From contig CAMNRM010000001.1 of NCBI GenBank assembly GCA_946553025.1, positions 62,001 through 126,000 of the forward strand: DNA of 64,000 nucleotides, given 5' to 3'. Made by a program: the position numbers and the translations under genes. This DNA is from an uncultured Clostridium sp. (GTDB taxonomy: Bacteria > Bacillota > Clostridia > Lachnospirales > Lachnospiraceae). This document shows, one piece after another, positions 9,479 through 19,448 of the stretch. Positions within the stretch are counted from its first letter, which is position 1. Each line of letters opens with the position of its first letter. The notes under the pieces are model-generated. The model searched no databases. It had not been told where the DNA came from and saw only the letters and a list, made by a program, of their open reading frames with translations.

Positions 9479-10411
9479 TTACTTATTCACCGCTTCGTCA
9501 AACCTCTCCAGAAGCCGGTCAATAACATGAACCAGATTGCCGATCTCCGGCTTGGTCAGCTGTTCGTCGGCACCCAGTTCTTCTCCCTTAATCCTCATCT
9601 GCTCATTAATCAGCGAAGAGAAGATAACTACCGGAAGCACTTTCAGCCTGGAGTCTTCTTTGATCAGCTTCGTCAGCCTGTGCCCGTCCATCTCCGGCAT
9701 CTCGATATCGGTAATCACCAGGTTGACTTTATCGTAGAGATCCGAATCTCCCCGGATAGAAGCCAGATAGTCCCAGGCTTCCTTTCCGTTATTAAAGTTC
9801 TTCACATCGGTAAATCCGGCACGCTGCAGGGCGTCGTCGATCATCTTCTGCAGAAGGATGGAATCTTCAGCAATCACTAAAGGCTTATCACAGATCGGCC
9901 GATCCCCCATCTCATCCACCTCGGAGAGCTGAATCGTGGTTTCCGGTGCAATTTCTGCCACAATCTTTTCAAAGTCAAGAATAGTTACCAGTTCCTCTGC
10001 ACACTGGGCAATACCTGTCGCCACACCTTCGTCGCCGTGGGTTAAGGTCTTATCCGGCTTCTGGATATCTCTCCAGGAAATCCGGCTGATGCCCTCGATG
10101 CTCTGTACCCGGAAAGCTACGGTCATCTTGTTGAAATTGGTGACAATGAATAAATCCCTGGGCTTGTGCTCCAGCCGATCCCCGGTCAGATAATATCCAA
10201 GGTCAATAACAGTAATCAGAACATCTCTGGGTTTAAAGATTCCCTCTACTGCAGGATGGGCATGGGGCATGATCTTCACCTTATCTGCCATCATAATTTC
10301 TTTTACCTTAGCCACATTAATCCCGTAAAACTCCCCCTGAATCGTAAACTTCATGATTTCAATTTCATTCGTACCTGATTCAAGAAGGATACCTTCTTTT
10401 TCTTTGTCCAC
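9479..10411 (-). CDS. cheV: Chemotaxis protein CheV (CheW domain + receiver domain)
   Basis: CheW-like N-terminus (FTIQGEFYGINVAKVKEIM) plus receiver VIAEDSILLQKMI...LVITDIEMPEMDG...KP. Confidence 0.92.
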   Translation of the reverse strand: MDKEKEGILLESGTNEIEIMKFTIQGEFYGINVAKVKEIMMADKVKIMPHAHPAVEGIFKPRDVLITVIDLGYYLTGDRLEHKPRDLFIVTNFNKMTVAFRVQSIEGISRISWRDIQKPDKTLTHGDEGVATGIAQCAEELVTILDFEKIVAEIAPETTIQLSEVDEMGDRPICDKPLVIAEDSILLQKMIDDALQRAGFTDVKNFNNGKEAWDYLASIRGDSDLYDKVNLVITDIEMPEMDGHRLTKLIKEDSRLKVLPVVIFSSLINEQMRIKGEELGADEQLTKPEIGNLVHVIDRLLERFDEAVNK

Positions 10412-10444
10412 GCTCTTCCTCTCCTTCCTTATCTAAACCTTTAT

Positions 10445-10472
10445 GGTTACTGCTCACACGTTCACAATAACC
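10445..10472 (+). repeat. 28-bp dispersed palindromic element, copy A
   Basis: GGTTACTGCTCACACGTTCACAATAACC in the cheD-cheV intergenic gap. Confidence 0.7.
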
Positions 10473-10508
10473 CTCAATGCGCCTGCATATAAACGCACCG
10501 CATTTTCC

Positions 10509-10994
10509 TTAAAGATGCTTTTCCGGCTTTCCTACCGTGCGAACGGCTACATCCCCGGTAGCAACGTCCAAAAGCATCGTCCTTGCGTATGTTCCGCCTG
10601 TATCCTCCGCCGAAATACGCAGTCGTTCTTCCATTAAAATCTTCTTCACCATCGCCGCATTCCTTTGCCCGATGTTTCCGAAGTCTGAATTCCCCTTGAC
10701 GTCAAACATCTTCGCCCCGCCGGCAATCTTAACAATAGTTCTGCTCTTTACCATGCCAAAAGCCGTGAGTTTGCGCACCGTTTCCTTTATCCCGCTGTCC
10801 GCGTACTTAAACACCTTGGGATCGTTTGGATCGGTTTTATTGGGAAGCATAATATGCAGCAGGGCACCCAGTTTCAAAAAAGGGTCATAGAATGTAATTC
10901 CTATACAGGAGCCAAGGGCATAGGTAATGACTACCCCGGAACCCCTGGTAAACTTCATATCACCGATACCTACTTTTAAATCCTTGTCTGCCAT
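10509..10994 (-). CDS. cheD: Chemoreceptor glutamine deamidase CheD
   Basis: YALGSCIGITFYDPFLKLGALLHIMLP and KIAGGAKMF are CheD motifs. Confidence 0.95.
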   Translation of the reverse strand: MADKDLKVGIGDMKFTRGSGVVITYALGSCIGITFYDPFLKLGALLHIMLPNKTDPNDPKVFKYADSGIKETVRKLTAFGMVKSRTIVKIAGGAKMFDVKGNSDFGNIGQRNAAMVKKILMEERLRISAEDTGGTYARTMLLDVATGDVAVRTVGKPEKHL

Positions 10995-11614
10995 TATGAA
11001 ATACCTAGTTTCTCTAAGATTCTGTTAAGCGATGCTATATCCGGAAGCATTAACAAACCGTCGGTAAGTTTTTCGCCGTCCATAATAAATTCTGCGTTGA
11101 TGTACATCAGTTTATCCGTTTCATAACCATATTCTGCAATGGGAACCGTTAAAATTCCGCCAAGCATGTTGATGGTTGAACTGGGAACGGACAAATCAAT
11201 CTCCACACCGACCAGCTGGGTAAATGCATTGACATAGGAGCAGATAATAATATTTCCGATTTCCTCCAGTGCGGAGTAGTCCATCTCATCCATCTCTTCA
11301 AAAGATGTATAATGCCGGTTTAACAGCTTTCCCAGAACGGCATTGGCCAGATCCATCTTAAAGATGAACAGCATAAGACCGTTGACCTCATTCGACATCT
11401 GCACCAGGGTAGCCGCCACAAGTTCCTCAATCTGACCGATCTTATCGACGGTTTCCTCGTAGCTTAAGATGTTTACCTCAGGAATGGTAATCCTTACCTC
11501 TTTCTGCAAAAGTTTTGAAAGAGAAGTCGCCGCATGGCTCGTGCCGATACTGCTGATTTCCTTCATTACATCCAAATCCAGAAGATTCATATCTCCATAA
11601 CTTTTAAGTCGCAT
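10994..11614 (-). CDS. cheC: CheY-P phosphatase CheC
   Basis: Two CheC-type segments (DVMKEISSIGTSHAATSLSKLL; SALEEIGNIIICSYVNAF). Adjacent to cheD. Confidence 0.9.
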   Translation of the reverse strand: MRLKSYGDMNLLDLDVMKEISSIGTSHAATSLSKLLQKEVRITIPEVNILSYEETVDKIGQIEELVAATLVQMSNEVNGLMLFIFKMDLANAVLGKLLNRHYTSFEEMDEMDYSALEEIGNIIICSYVNAFTQLVGVEIDLSVPSSTINMLGGILTVPIAEYGYETDKLMYINAEFIMDGEKLTDGLLMLPDIASLNRILEKLGIS

Positions 11615-11647
11615 TGTAATCCCTCACCTTACCTTCCTTCGATGTCC

Positions 11648-12415
11648 TTATCCTCTTAAGCTGTTAATGGTTGATTCAATCTCATCGGAGGTCGTCACCA
11701 TACGCAGGGCATAGCTGTAGGCCCGCTGACACTCGATAATCCGCACCATCTCCTTGGCCAGATCCGTTCCCGAACTTTCCACAGCGCCCTGGGTCATCTC
11801 GGGATTTTCCACCAGAATCGGCGGCATATCCTCCGGCGGGGCAAATTCATTATCCCCTACACTGCGCAGGCGGCTGGGATGGGTGAAGGTGTAGAGGCTG
11901 ACTTTCTGCTCGTCATCCTCCAGAAGAGATAAATCCTGGTTTTCCTGGTTCTCTTCATTTTCTTCGATCTCCCGCGGGTCACGCAGGCGGATAGGCTGGC
12001 CGTTCTGATCCAAAACCAGCTTTCCGGCATCCGTTGCCAGATAAAAACCGTCCTCTCTTTCACTGCGGTAAAAATGTCCGGTTCTGGTGTATGTAATCTC
12101 ACCGGTTGTCGGATTCTGCACCATAAAGAACTGGTTGGCCTGGTGGATGGCGTAATCCAAGTCGCTGTTCGTATTCCGAAAAGTTGACGTATCAAAATTG
12201 GTGTAGGTTCTCTGCATACGCACGCCGTTTCCCGCCTGCAGTTCCGTGGTTGCATCTTCCGAATCGTTTAGATTAAACTGCAAAAGATCGGTGAATGCGG
12301 CTGTCTTTGGCTTAAAGCCGTTGTTGTTAATATTGGCAAGATTGTTGGAAAGAACACTCATCTTTGCCATACAGGTTCCTGCGCCTAAAGCGCCGGTATA
12401 AAAAGACTGATACAT
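11648..12415 (-). CDS. Flagellar hook-basal body (FlgG/FlgF-type rod) protein
   Basis: MYQSFYTGALGAGTCMAKMSVLSNNLANINNNGFKPKTAAFTDLL and conserved C-terminal rod motif. RBS supports start at 12415; the track has 12439. Confidence 0.88.
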   Translation of the reverse strand: MYQSFYTGALGAGTCMAKMSVLSNNLANINNNGFKPKTAAFTDLLQFNLNDSEDATTELQAGNGVRMQRTYTNFDTSTFRNTNSDLDYAIHQANQFFMVQNPTTGEITYTRTGHFYRSEREDGFYLATDAGKLVLDQNGQPIRLRDPREIEENEENQENQDLSLLEDDEQKVSLYTFTHPSRLRSVGDNEFAPPEDMPPILVENPEMTQGAVESSGTDLAKEMVRIIECQRAYSYALRMVTTSDEIESTINSLRG

Positions 12416-12425
12416 GGCTTCCTCC

Positions 12426-13208
12426 TTATAATCTTCCAACGTCCGAGGACGCCTTGCTCATAATCTGATCGTACATCTTCAGTACCTGGGCCGCACTTTG
12501 AAGCGCCCTCTGGGATGACATCATATTCGTCATCTCCTCAACCATATCGACATTCGACCGCTCCAGGGATTTCCAGATAATCTCCGGATTTTCTACTTCC
12601 TGGGCCGCCTGATTGGTTGAAAACATCCCGTAATCTTCCTTGTGAAGCTGCTCGTAATCGGCAAAATCCACTACCCGGAGTGTGCCGATCTGACGCGCCC
12701 CCGCTTCGTTCCCACCCTCGCCGAGGTCCTGGGAAACGCTGATAACTCCCCGCTCATCCACGGTAAAGTCCTCGTTTTCAATACGAATCGGCTGACCGTC
12801 CGTGCCCTGCACCCTGCCCATGCCGTTCAAGGTAAGAAATCCCTCGTCATCCACACTGAAGGAACCGTTGCGGGTATAGCGGATTCCCCTTGCCGTATCA
12901 ATGCAGAAATATCCGCTCCCGGCAAGGGCAAAATCATAAATCCCCTCGGTCGATTCAAAACTCCCCTGCTCATGGTTGACATAGGTTCTGTCTGCCGTGC
13001 GGATCTTGGAAGTCGTTGCCATCGGCTCCGGATTCTCCTTATATCTCTTCCCTGTCCGGTAAAGCATCTCTTCCTGGAATGTGGTGCTGACCATCTTATC
13101 CCGCTTGTAACCGGCGGTCTGAATATTGACCATGTTATTACTGATAACATTCAGGTTCCGGCTCTGGGTCAGCATACCGGAAGTTAGGTTATAAAATCCC
13201 TGATACAT
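12426..13208 (-). CDS. Flagellar hook-basal body (FlgF/FlgG-type rod) protein
   Basis: MYQGFYNLTSGMLTQSRNLNVISNNMVNIQTAGYKRDK; NVDMVEEMTNMMSSQRALQSAAQVLKMYDQIM. Confidence 0.88.
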   Translation of the reverse strand: MYQGFYNLTSGMLTQSRNLNVISNNMVNIQTAGYKRDKMVSTTFQEEMLYRTGKRYKENPEPMATTSKIRTADRTYVNHEQGSFESTEGIYDFALAGSGYFCIDTARGIRYTRNGSFSVDDEGFLTLNGMGRVQGTDGQPIRIENEDFTVDERGVISVSQDLGEGGNEAGARQIGTLRVVDFADYEQLHKEDYGMFSTNQAAQEVENPEIIWKSLERSNVDMVEEMTNMMSSQRALQSAAQVLKMYDQIMSKASSDVGRL

Positions 13209-13246
13209 GCCTGTTCTTTCCTTTCTTCTTTCTATAAATTAAAATC

Positions 13247-14014
13247 TTAATACGCACTCATATAAGCTTTAAGCTTTTTGATGGCCGAGCTGTGGATTTG
13301 GGATACCCTGGGTTCGCTTACGTTTAAAACCTGGGCAATCTGGCCCATATTTAACTCTTCGACATAGTAGAGGGAAATCACCATCTTTTCCTTTTCTTTT
13401 AAACTCTCCACAGCTTCTGCCAGAATCTGACGGGACTCTCCCTTTAAGAAAGCCCTCTCCGGCTGCGACTCCACATCATTTGCCGAGAGCTGGATGGACT
13501 GGTGTTCCCCGTCGTCCTCGGTAATCATATCCAAAGAGAGCACATTCATCATAATGCTCATCCGCTGGAGTTTCCGGTATTTCCGAATATCCATGCCCAG
13601 GGCCTGCGAGGTTTCCTCGTCCGAGGGCTGACGCCCCAGCTTGCGGTTCAGGGCGGTCTGCGCCTCTTCCACAGCCTTCACCTGCTTGCGGAAATCTCTG
13701 GGCATCCAGTCATTCTTGCGGACAAGATCGATAATCATTCCGCGGATACGCCTGGATACAAAGGTTTCAAATTTATTATCGCGCTCCGGGTCATATCTGT
13801 CAATACTTTTCATGATGGCAATTACGCCTTCATTAATAATATCCTCCATCTGGAGGCTGCCTGCATAGACATTGCGCATCTGCAGGGCAATGGTTCTTAC
13901 AATGTAAAGATAGCGCATCACCAAAGCCTGCTTGACTTCCAGCTGACCTTCGGCCATGTACAGAGCTAAAAGCTCTTCGTTGGTCTTTTCTTCTAAATAA
14001 TCTGCCGGAACCAT
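13247..14014 (-). CDS. fliA: Flagellar sigma factor (FliA/SigD/WhiG family)
   Basis: Sigma70 regions 2-4: GVIAIMKSIDRYDPERDNKFETFVSRRIRGMIIDLVRKNDWMPR...EKMVISLYYVEELNMGQIAQVLNVSEPRVSQIHSSAIKKLK. Confidence 0.93.
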   Translation of the reverse strand: MVPADYLEEKTNEELLALYMAEGQLEVKQALVMRYLYIVRTIALQMRNVYAGSLQMEDIINEGVIAIMKSIDRYDPERDNKFETFVSRRIRGMIIDLVRKNDWMPRDFRKQVKAVEEAQTALNRKLGRQPSDEETSQALGMDIRKYRKLQRMSIMMNVLSLDMITEDDGEHQSIQLSANDVESQPERAFLKGESRQILAEAVESLKEKEKMVISLYYVEELNMGQIAQVLNVSEPRVSQIHSSAIKKLKAYMSAY

Positions 14015-14080
14015 CTTCTGCCACCCCCTTAGGCCCGGTTGCCCTACTGCTGTTCATAGAAAACAGCACTATGGCATTCC

Positions 14081-16240
14081 TTAAGCGCCCTTTCTTGACG
14101 GCTGCTCAAGAGTTAAACTGCCGATGGACTGAATCTGCACGTTATTGGAAATCTCGTTAAACGAGAGAACCCGCACATTCGGATAAAACTGGTCAATCAG
14201 CCGGTAGAAATGAACACGCATAACCTGCGAGGTCAGAATCACCGGGCTCTGTGCAATGCTGTTAAACTTCTTCAGCTGCACCGTAATTTGGTTAATCAGA
14301 CTCTGGAGAATATCCGGACTGAGTGCCAGATAATATCCCCGGTCATTCTTCGACAGACAGCCTACCATCGTCCGCTCTAATTCCGAATCCAGCGTGATAA
14401 CCTTCATACTGCCGTCCTCGCAGTACATCCTGGTGATGGTACGCTTTAATGCGGTACGGATATTTTCAATCAGGCCGTCCACATCCTTAATCGGCAGTCC
14501 TGTATCGGATATGGTTTCCAGCACCGATTCGATAATGGTTTCCAGATCCTTGATCGGCACATTCTCTTTTAAGAGGCTGGTTAAGATCTTCTGGAATAAA
14601 CTGTAGGAAATAAAATTCGGGAACGCCTCGTCAATCAGCTCCGGCGATGTCTTCTTCGTATTCTCAATTAAGTGAATCACTTCCTGTCTGGTTATCAGTT
14701 CATGCACATGCTGCTTGATAACCTCCGACAGATGCGTAACCAGAACGGAAAGCGGGTCGATAACCGTATAGCCGTAAATCTCTGCCAGTTCCCGATCCTC
14801 CGGACGTATCCAGCGGCTGGGAATACCGTAGGCCGGCTCGATGGTTTCGATTCCGTCGATTTCCTTTTCCGGATTCTCCGGTTCGAGTGCAAGGAAGTAA
14901 TCGGTTAAAATTTCACCCTTTGCCACTTCCTCACCCTTTATTTTAATACAATATTGGTTTGTATTCAAGCCCGAACTGTCCCTTAGGCGAATCGAGGGGA
15001 TGACAAATCCCATGTCCTGTGCGTACTGTCTTCTAAAAATAATAATCCGGTTAATCAGACGCCCGCCCACGGATTCATCCACCAGAGGAATCAGGCTGTA
15101 GCCAAATTCCATCTCGATCGCTTCCACGGAGAGCAGGTTATAGACATTGTTGACATCCTTAAAGTACTCTTCCTCGCTGACCGGAGCAGGCTGTTCCTGT
15201 TCGGACGGCATATCGCCCATTTCGGTTTCCGGAGCGCCGGAAAAGCTTCTTAGGGTTCCGCCTCCCGCCAGGGCACCTGCGGCTGCAAGTGCAGGTTCTT
15301 CGCGAAGCCTGCGGGCAAGGAAATATCCGCCGGCAACTAAGAATACCGAAACAATTAACAGGGAAACCACCGGCATACCGGGGATAACCGCCAGCACCGC
15401 GATAACGATACCGCTGATCATAATCGCTACAGGCTGAGCCATAAACTGCTTGGAAATATCGTCATTCAAGCTTCCTTCGGAAACGGCACGGGTAACAATC
15501 ATACCCGTAGCTACCGAAATCAGAAGCGAAGGGATCTGTCCGACCAGACCGTCACCGACCGTAGCAATGGAATAGGTGCTTAATACATTGCCTATCGTGT
15601 CGCCGGACTGGATAATACCGATAATACTTCCGCCGATAAGATTGATGGCCGTCGTAATCAATGACATCACCGAATCGCCCTTGACAATCTTCGTCGCACC
15701 ATCCATGGAACCGTAGAAGTCGGCTTCCCGCTGAATTTTTTCCCGCCGCATCTTTGCCTGCTGTTCATCGATCAGACCAGAGTTTAAGTCGGCGTCAATC
15801 GCCATCTGTTTACCGGGCATGGCATCCAGGGTAAAACGTGCAGCTACCTCCGATACACGCTCCGCACCCTTGGTAATAACAATAAACTGCATCAGGACGA
15901 TAATCATGTAGATGATAATACCGACGACAACATTTCCCTGAAGGATGAAATCACCAAAAGCCTTAATAATCTGACCGGAGGAACCGGAATTGGTCAGGAT
16001 ATTTCTGGTTGTCGATACATTGATTCCCAGACGAAACAAAGTGGTAATCAGCAGCAGGGACGGGAAAATGGAAAACTCCAAAGCGTCCCGGATAGTCATG
16101 GTGATAATTAAAATCATCATGGAAAGGGACATATTCAGAATAATTGCCACGTCCACAAACGCTGCCGGAAGAGGGATAATCAACAGCAGAACGATGGTAA
16201 GTACAAATAGTACGATAGAATAACTCAGTAACTTTTTCAT
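14081..16240 (-). CDS. flhA: Flagellar export protein FlhA
   Basis: FHIPEP-family sequence: LLITTLFRLGINVSTTRNIL, FTLDAMPGKQMAIDADLNSGLIDEQQAKMRR, FYGSMDGATKIVKGDS. Confidence 0.97.
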   Translation of the reverse strand: MKKLLSYSIVLFVLTIVLLLIIPLPAAFVDVAIILNMSLSMMILIITMTIRDALEFSIFPSLLLITTLFRLGINVSTTRNILTNSGSSGQIIKAFGDFILQGNVVVGIIIYMIIVLMQFIVITKGAERVSEVAARFTLDAMPGKQMAIDADLNSGLIDEQQAKMRREKIQREADFYGSMDGATKIVKGDSVMSLITTAINLIGGSIIGIIQSGDTIGNVLSTYSIATVGDGLVGQIPSLLISVATGMIVTRAVSEGSLNDDISKQFMAQPVAIMISGIVIAVLAVIPGMPVVSLLIVSVFLVAGGYFLARRLREEPALAAAGALAGGGTLRSFSGAPETEMGDMPSEQEQPAPVSEEEYFKDVNNVYNLLSVEAIEMEFGYSLIPLVDESVGGRLINRIIIFRRQYAQDMGFVIPSIRLRDSSGLNTNQYCIKIKGEEVAKGEILTDYFLALEPENPEKEIDGIETIEPAYGIPSRWIRPEDRELAEIYGYTVIDPLSVLVTHLSEVIKQHVHELITRQEVIHLIENTKKTSPELIDEAFPNFISYSLFQKILTSLLKENVPIKDLETIIESVLETISDTGLPIKDVDGLIENIRTALKRTITRMYCEDGSMKVITLDSELERTMVGCLSKNDRGYYLALSPDILQSLINQITVQLKKFNSIAQSPVILTSQVMRVHFYRLIDQFYPNVRVLSFNEISNNVQIQSIGSLTLEQPSRKGA

Positions 16241-16249
16241 GAAAGACTC

Positions 16250-17332
16250 CTACTGGAACATATCTTCCCGGTTGCTTACCTTGTAGATATATACAAGGAT
16301 TTCCGCCACGGCCCCGTAAAACTCCGCCGGGATCTCCCGGTCAATCTCACAGGCGGCATACAATGCCCTGGCCAGCGGCCGGTTTTCAATTACATGTACC
16401 CCATGCTCCTCGCCAATCTTGATAATGCGAAAGGCGACGGCATCCTGCCCTTTGGCCAGAACCAGCGGCGCTCCGTCCTTATGCGGATCATAGCGCAGGG
16501 CCACGGCAAAATGCGTGGGGTTTCTTATTATGACATCTGCCTGGGGAACCTTCTGCATCATCCGGCTCATCGCCATCTGACGCTGGACATTACGGATTCT
16601 GCCCTTGATTTCCGGATTTCCCTCAGTGTTTTTATATTCATCTTTAACTTCCTGTTTGGTCATCTTCAGATTATTTTCATAATCCCATCGCTGGTAAATA
16701 AAATCAAAAAACGCCACAACAGCAAAAGCAAGACAGACCCTAAGAACCAGGCTATAGACCAGCTCCAGGGTTCGGGCAGTGGATGCAAAAACCTGCATAT
16801 TGAACATTCTGCTGATTTCCATAATATCCTTCTTTAACAGGTTATATAAAAGAGCCATCAGCAATGCTATTTTAATCAGATTTTTTGCCAAATCCACCAG
16901 CTTTTTCAGGCCAAAGAGCTTTTTTAGCCCAGATATGGGGTTCAGCTTACTGAACTTTGGGCGCAGAGGCTTAAAGGTCAGATTAAAGCGTGTCTGGACA
17001 CCGTGGGAGATAATTCCCAGAGCCACAGAGGTTAAAAGTATGGGCAGAGAACACTTTAACGCCGCTGCCACCATATCCACATAGATATTGGGGGATTCCG
17101 AAAAAGGCTCGACTCTGCCTACTGCGGAAAAATAGTGAATCATCACATCCCGCACTGTCCGGTAGATGTAGGGAAGCATACGGCGAAGCATATAAAATAC
17201 GCCGAACAGCATAACGACCGTCGCCACATCTTTACTTTGGAACAGGTTACCGTCCTGACGGGCTTCACGCCGCCGTTTACCGGTTGGTTTCTCGGTCTTC
17301 TCCTGTCCGTTTGACTCTGCCAAGCTCACCAC
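16250..17332 (-). CDS. flhB: Flagellar export protein FlhB
   Basis: EKTEKPTGKRRREARQDGNLFQSKDV..., ADVIIRNPTHFAVALRYDPHKDGAPLVLAKGQD (NPTH autocleavage motif). Confidence 0.97.
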   Translation of the reverse strand: MVSLAESNGQEKTEKPTGKRRREARQDGNLFQSKDVATVVMLFGVFYMLRRMLPYIYRTVRDVMIHYFSAVGRVEPFSESPNIYVDMVAAALKCSLPILLTSVALGIISHGVQTRFNLTFKPLRPKFSKLNPISGLKKLFGLKKLVDLAKNLIKIALLMALLYNLLKKDIMEISRMFNMQVFASTARTLELVYSLVLRVCLAFAVVAFFDFIYQRWDYENNLKMTKQEVKDEYKNTEGNPEIKGRIRNVQRQMAMSRMMQKVPQADVIIRNPTHFAVALRYDPHKDGAPLVLAKGQDAVAFRIIKIGEEHGVHVIENRPLARALYAACEIDREIPAEFYGAVAEILVYIYKVSNREDMFQ

Positions 17333-17391
17333 TTCCTTTCATCAGCCTGCGCCGTTATTTTATCCTTGCTCCTTTATTCTCTATGAACCGC

Positions 17392-18147
17392 CTATGGCTG
17401 CATCAACTGCAGAAGCTGTTCCATATAGATAAAGGTATTATCCATAATTACATACATTTTGTCTGCCATGGGGCTGAATAAAAGCACCATCATCATCAGG
17501 CCGACGATAATCTTCACCTGAAAGTTCACGGCAAACACATTAATCTGCGGAATCATCCGCATAAGGATTCCTATGGCAGCCTCCGTCACCAGTTCCATGG
17601 CAATCAGGGGAAAGGCAAGCTGAAGGCCCAGGGCAATATTTGCCTTAAAAATTTCCAGCATAAGCTGATAAAGTTCTGCCTTTAGCGCAACCTCGCCGAA
17701 GGGAATTAAGCGGGCCGAGGTGTAAAACAGCCCAATCATCCGAAGATGTCCGTTCGTGGTTAAAAAAAGCAGAGATAAAAGTGCATAGTAAATACCCGAA
17801 GTGATCGTCATCTGGGTATTGTACTGCGGATCGTAAACCTGGGCCATGGATAAGCCCATTGTATAGTCCATAATCGCCGAAGCAAACCGAATCACGGCAT
17901 AGGCAAGTTCCATGGAAAAGCCCAGAGCAAACCCCACCATCAGTTCTTTCATCAGCATAAAGCCAAACTCCAGCATCGAGGAAGGCTCATGTGTAAGCTG
18001 CCCGTCCACCCCCAGATACAAAAGCAGGCTGAGCGCAAAAATCAGCGCTCCCTTTGCCGGACGGGGATAGTTCGTTCTCCCCAAAAGGGGATTGAACAGA
18101 ATCGCTCCGCTCATCCGCATAAATACCAGGGCAAACAGGATAAACAT
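17392..18147 (-). CDS. fliR: Flagellar export protein FliR
   Basis: FliR-type membrane protein in fliQ-fliR-flhB order. Confidence 0.92.
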   Translation of the reverse strand: MFILFALVFMRMSGAILFNPLLGRTNYPRPAKGALIFALSLLLYLGVDGQLTHEPSSMLEFGFMLMKELMVGFALGFSMELAYAVIRFASAIMDYTMGLSMAQVYDPQYNTQMTITSGIYYALLSLLFLTTNGHLRMIGLFYTSARLIPFGEVALKAELYQLMLEIFKANIALGLQLAFPLIAMELVTEAAIGILMRMIPQINVFAVNFQVKIIVGLMMMVLLFSPMADKMYVIMDNTFIYMEQLLQLMQP

Positions 18148-18151
18148 GAAG

Positions 18152-18412
18152 TCAGCCTCCCATCATTCCCACCATCTGACGGACAAAATCCTGAAGCGTG
18201 GCTAAAATCGTACTGCCCAAGAACCCCATAACCGCTAAGATGGAAAGAAACTTCGGAACGAAGGTCATCGTCTGCTCATTAATCTGCGTAGCTGCCTGGA
18301 AAATGGCAATCACTACACCGATAATCATACTGGTGAGCAGAAAAGGCATGGTAAGCCTTAAGGCAAGCTGGAACGTATAATATAAAATATCAAGAATCTC
18401 TACATCCGTCAT
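18152..18412 (-). CDS. fliQ: Flagellar export protein FliQ
   Basis: MTDVEILDILYYTFQLALRLTMPFLLTSMIIGVVIAIFQAATQINEQTMTFVPK. ggaagg RBS supports start at 18412; the track start 18484 overlaps fliP. Confidence 0.95.
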   Translation of the reverse strand: MTDVEILDILYYTFQLALRLTMPFLLTSMIIGVVIAIFQAATQINEQTMTFVPKFLSILAVMGFLGSTILATLQDFVRQMVGMMGG

Positions 18413-18441
18413 GGAATCCTTCCTTTCTCTAAACCCAAAGG

Positions 18442-19098
18442 CTACCGGTAAACCGTGGCAATGCTGGTAAACAGCAGTTCCCACCCGTCTACCGTGACAA
18501 AGAGCAAAAGCTTAAACGGCATGGAAACCATCGCCGGGGGCAGCATAACCATACCCATGGACATCAGCGTTGTGGAAACAATAATGTCCACTAAAAGGAA
18601 CGGAAGGTAAATTAAAAACCCTGCAATAAACCCGCGCTTTAACTCCGTCGTCATAAACGAAGGCACAATAACCGTCAGGGGATAATCCATAGGGTCTTCC
18701 CGAAGTTCCGTTCCGGAAATCTGAAGAAAGTGATCTAAAGTATCCACTTCCGTATTCCTCAGCATAAATTCCTTCAGAGGGACAACCATCCGCTCCACAA
18801 CCTCTTCCTGGCTGATTTCCTCCCGAAGATAAGGCTGGTAAGCTTCCACATTAATCCGATCAATCACCGGACTCATAATATACAGCGTTAAAAATAAAGC
18901 GATGCCCACCAAAACCATATTCGGCGGCGACTGCTGAACACCCATGGCATTTCGGGTAAAGGAAAGGATGATAATCGTCCGGGTAAAGGACGTCATCATA
19001 ATCACGATGGAGGGCAGCAGGGCCGCAAAGGTGAGCAAGAAAATTAAATCCAGTACGGGGACATTCCCGCCGTTTAACTGTGTCAGAAGGTCATTCAT
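18442..19098 (-). CDS. fliP: Flagellar export protein FliP
   Basis: LTFAALLPSIVIMMTSFTRTIIILSFTRNAMGVQQSPPNMVLVGIALFLT, MGMVMLPPAMVSMPFKLLLFVTVDGW. Confidence 0.97.
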   Translation of the reverse strand: MNDLLTQLNGGNVPVLDLIFLLTFAALLPSIVIMMTSFTRTIIILSFTRNAMGVQQSPPNMVLVGIALFLTLYIMSPVIDRINVEAYQPYLREEISQEEVVERMVVPLKEFMLRNTEVDTLDHFLQISGTELREDPMDYPLTVIVPSFMTTELKRGFIAGFLIYLPFLLVDIIVSTTLMSMGMVMLPPAMVSMPFKLLLFVTVDGWELLFTSIATVYR

Positions 19099-19447
19099 CC
19101 CCTTCTCCCCCTTTCTTCTGACGGGGCGTCAGGTATTTTTTCAGCAGTTCCTGAAAGGGCGGCTGTTCCGGGCCAGGCAGCACGGCTTCCGGGGCAGAAA
19201 ATTCCCCCTCCAGCCGGGTTAAAAGCTGGATGCCGGCCTGGCTTACGCCAAGCAGGTAGTACTGCCCGCCCACCTGCAGGAGAAGAAGTTTCTGGTTCTG
19301 TCCCACCTGGATATGCTCAACCACCTGCATATTTTTGGACACCGAAGCTTTTCCCCACTGCTTTCCCAGCAGCCTGCTGCAGTAATAGGCAAGACAGAAA
19401 ACACCCACTACTGTTAATACTGCCTGAAACAAGGTCAAACCATTCAT
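19091..19447 (-). CDS. fliO: Flagellar biosynthetic protein FliO/FliZ
   Basis: One N-terminal TM then MQVVEHIQVGQNQKLLLLQVGGQYYLLGVSQAGIQLL; upstream of fliP. Confidence 0.85.
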   Translation of the reverse strand: MNGLTLFQAVLTVVGVFCLAYYCSRLLGKQWGKASVSKNMQVVEHIQVGQNQKLLLLQVGGQYYLLGVSQAGIQLLTRLEGEFSAPEAVLPGPEQPPFQELLKKYLTPRQKKGGEGDE

Positions 19448-19448
19448 C

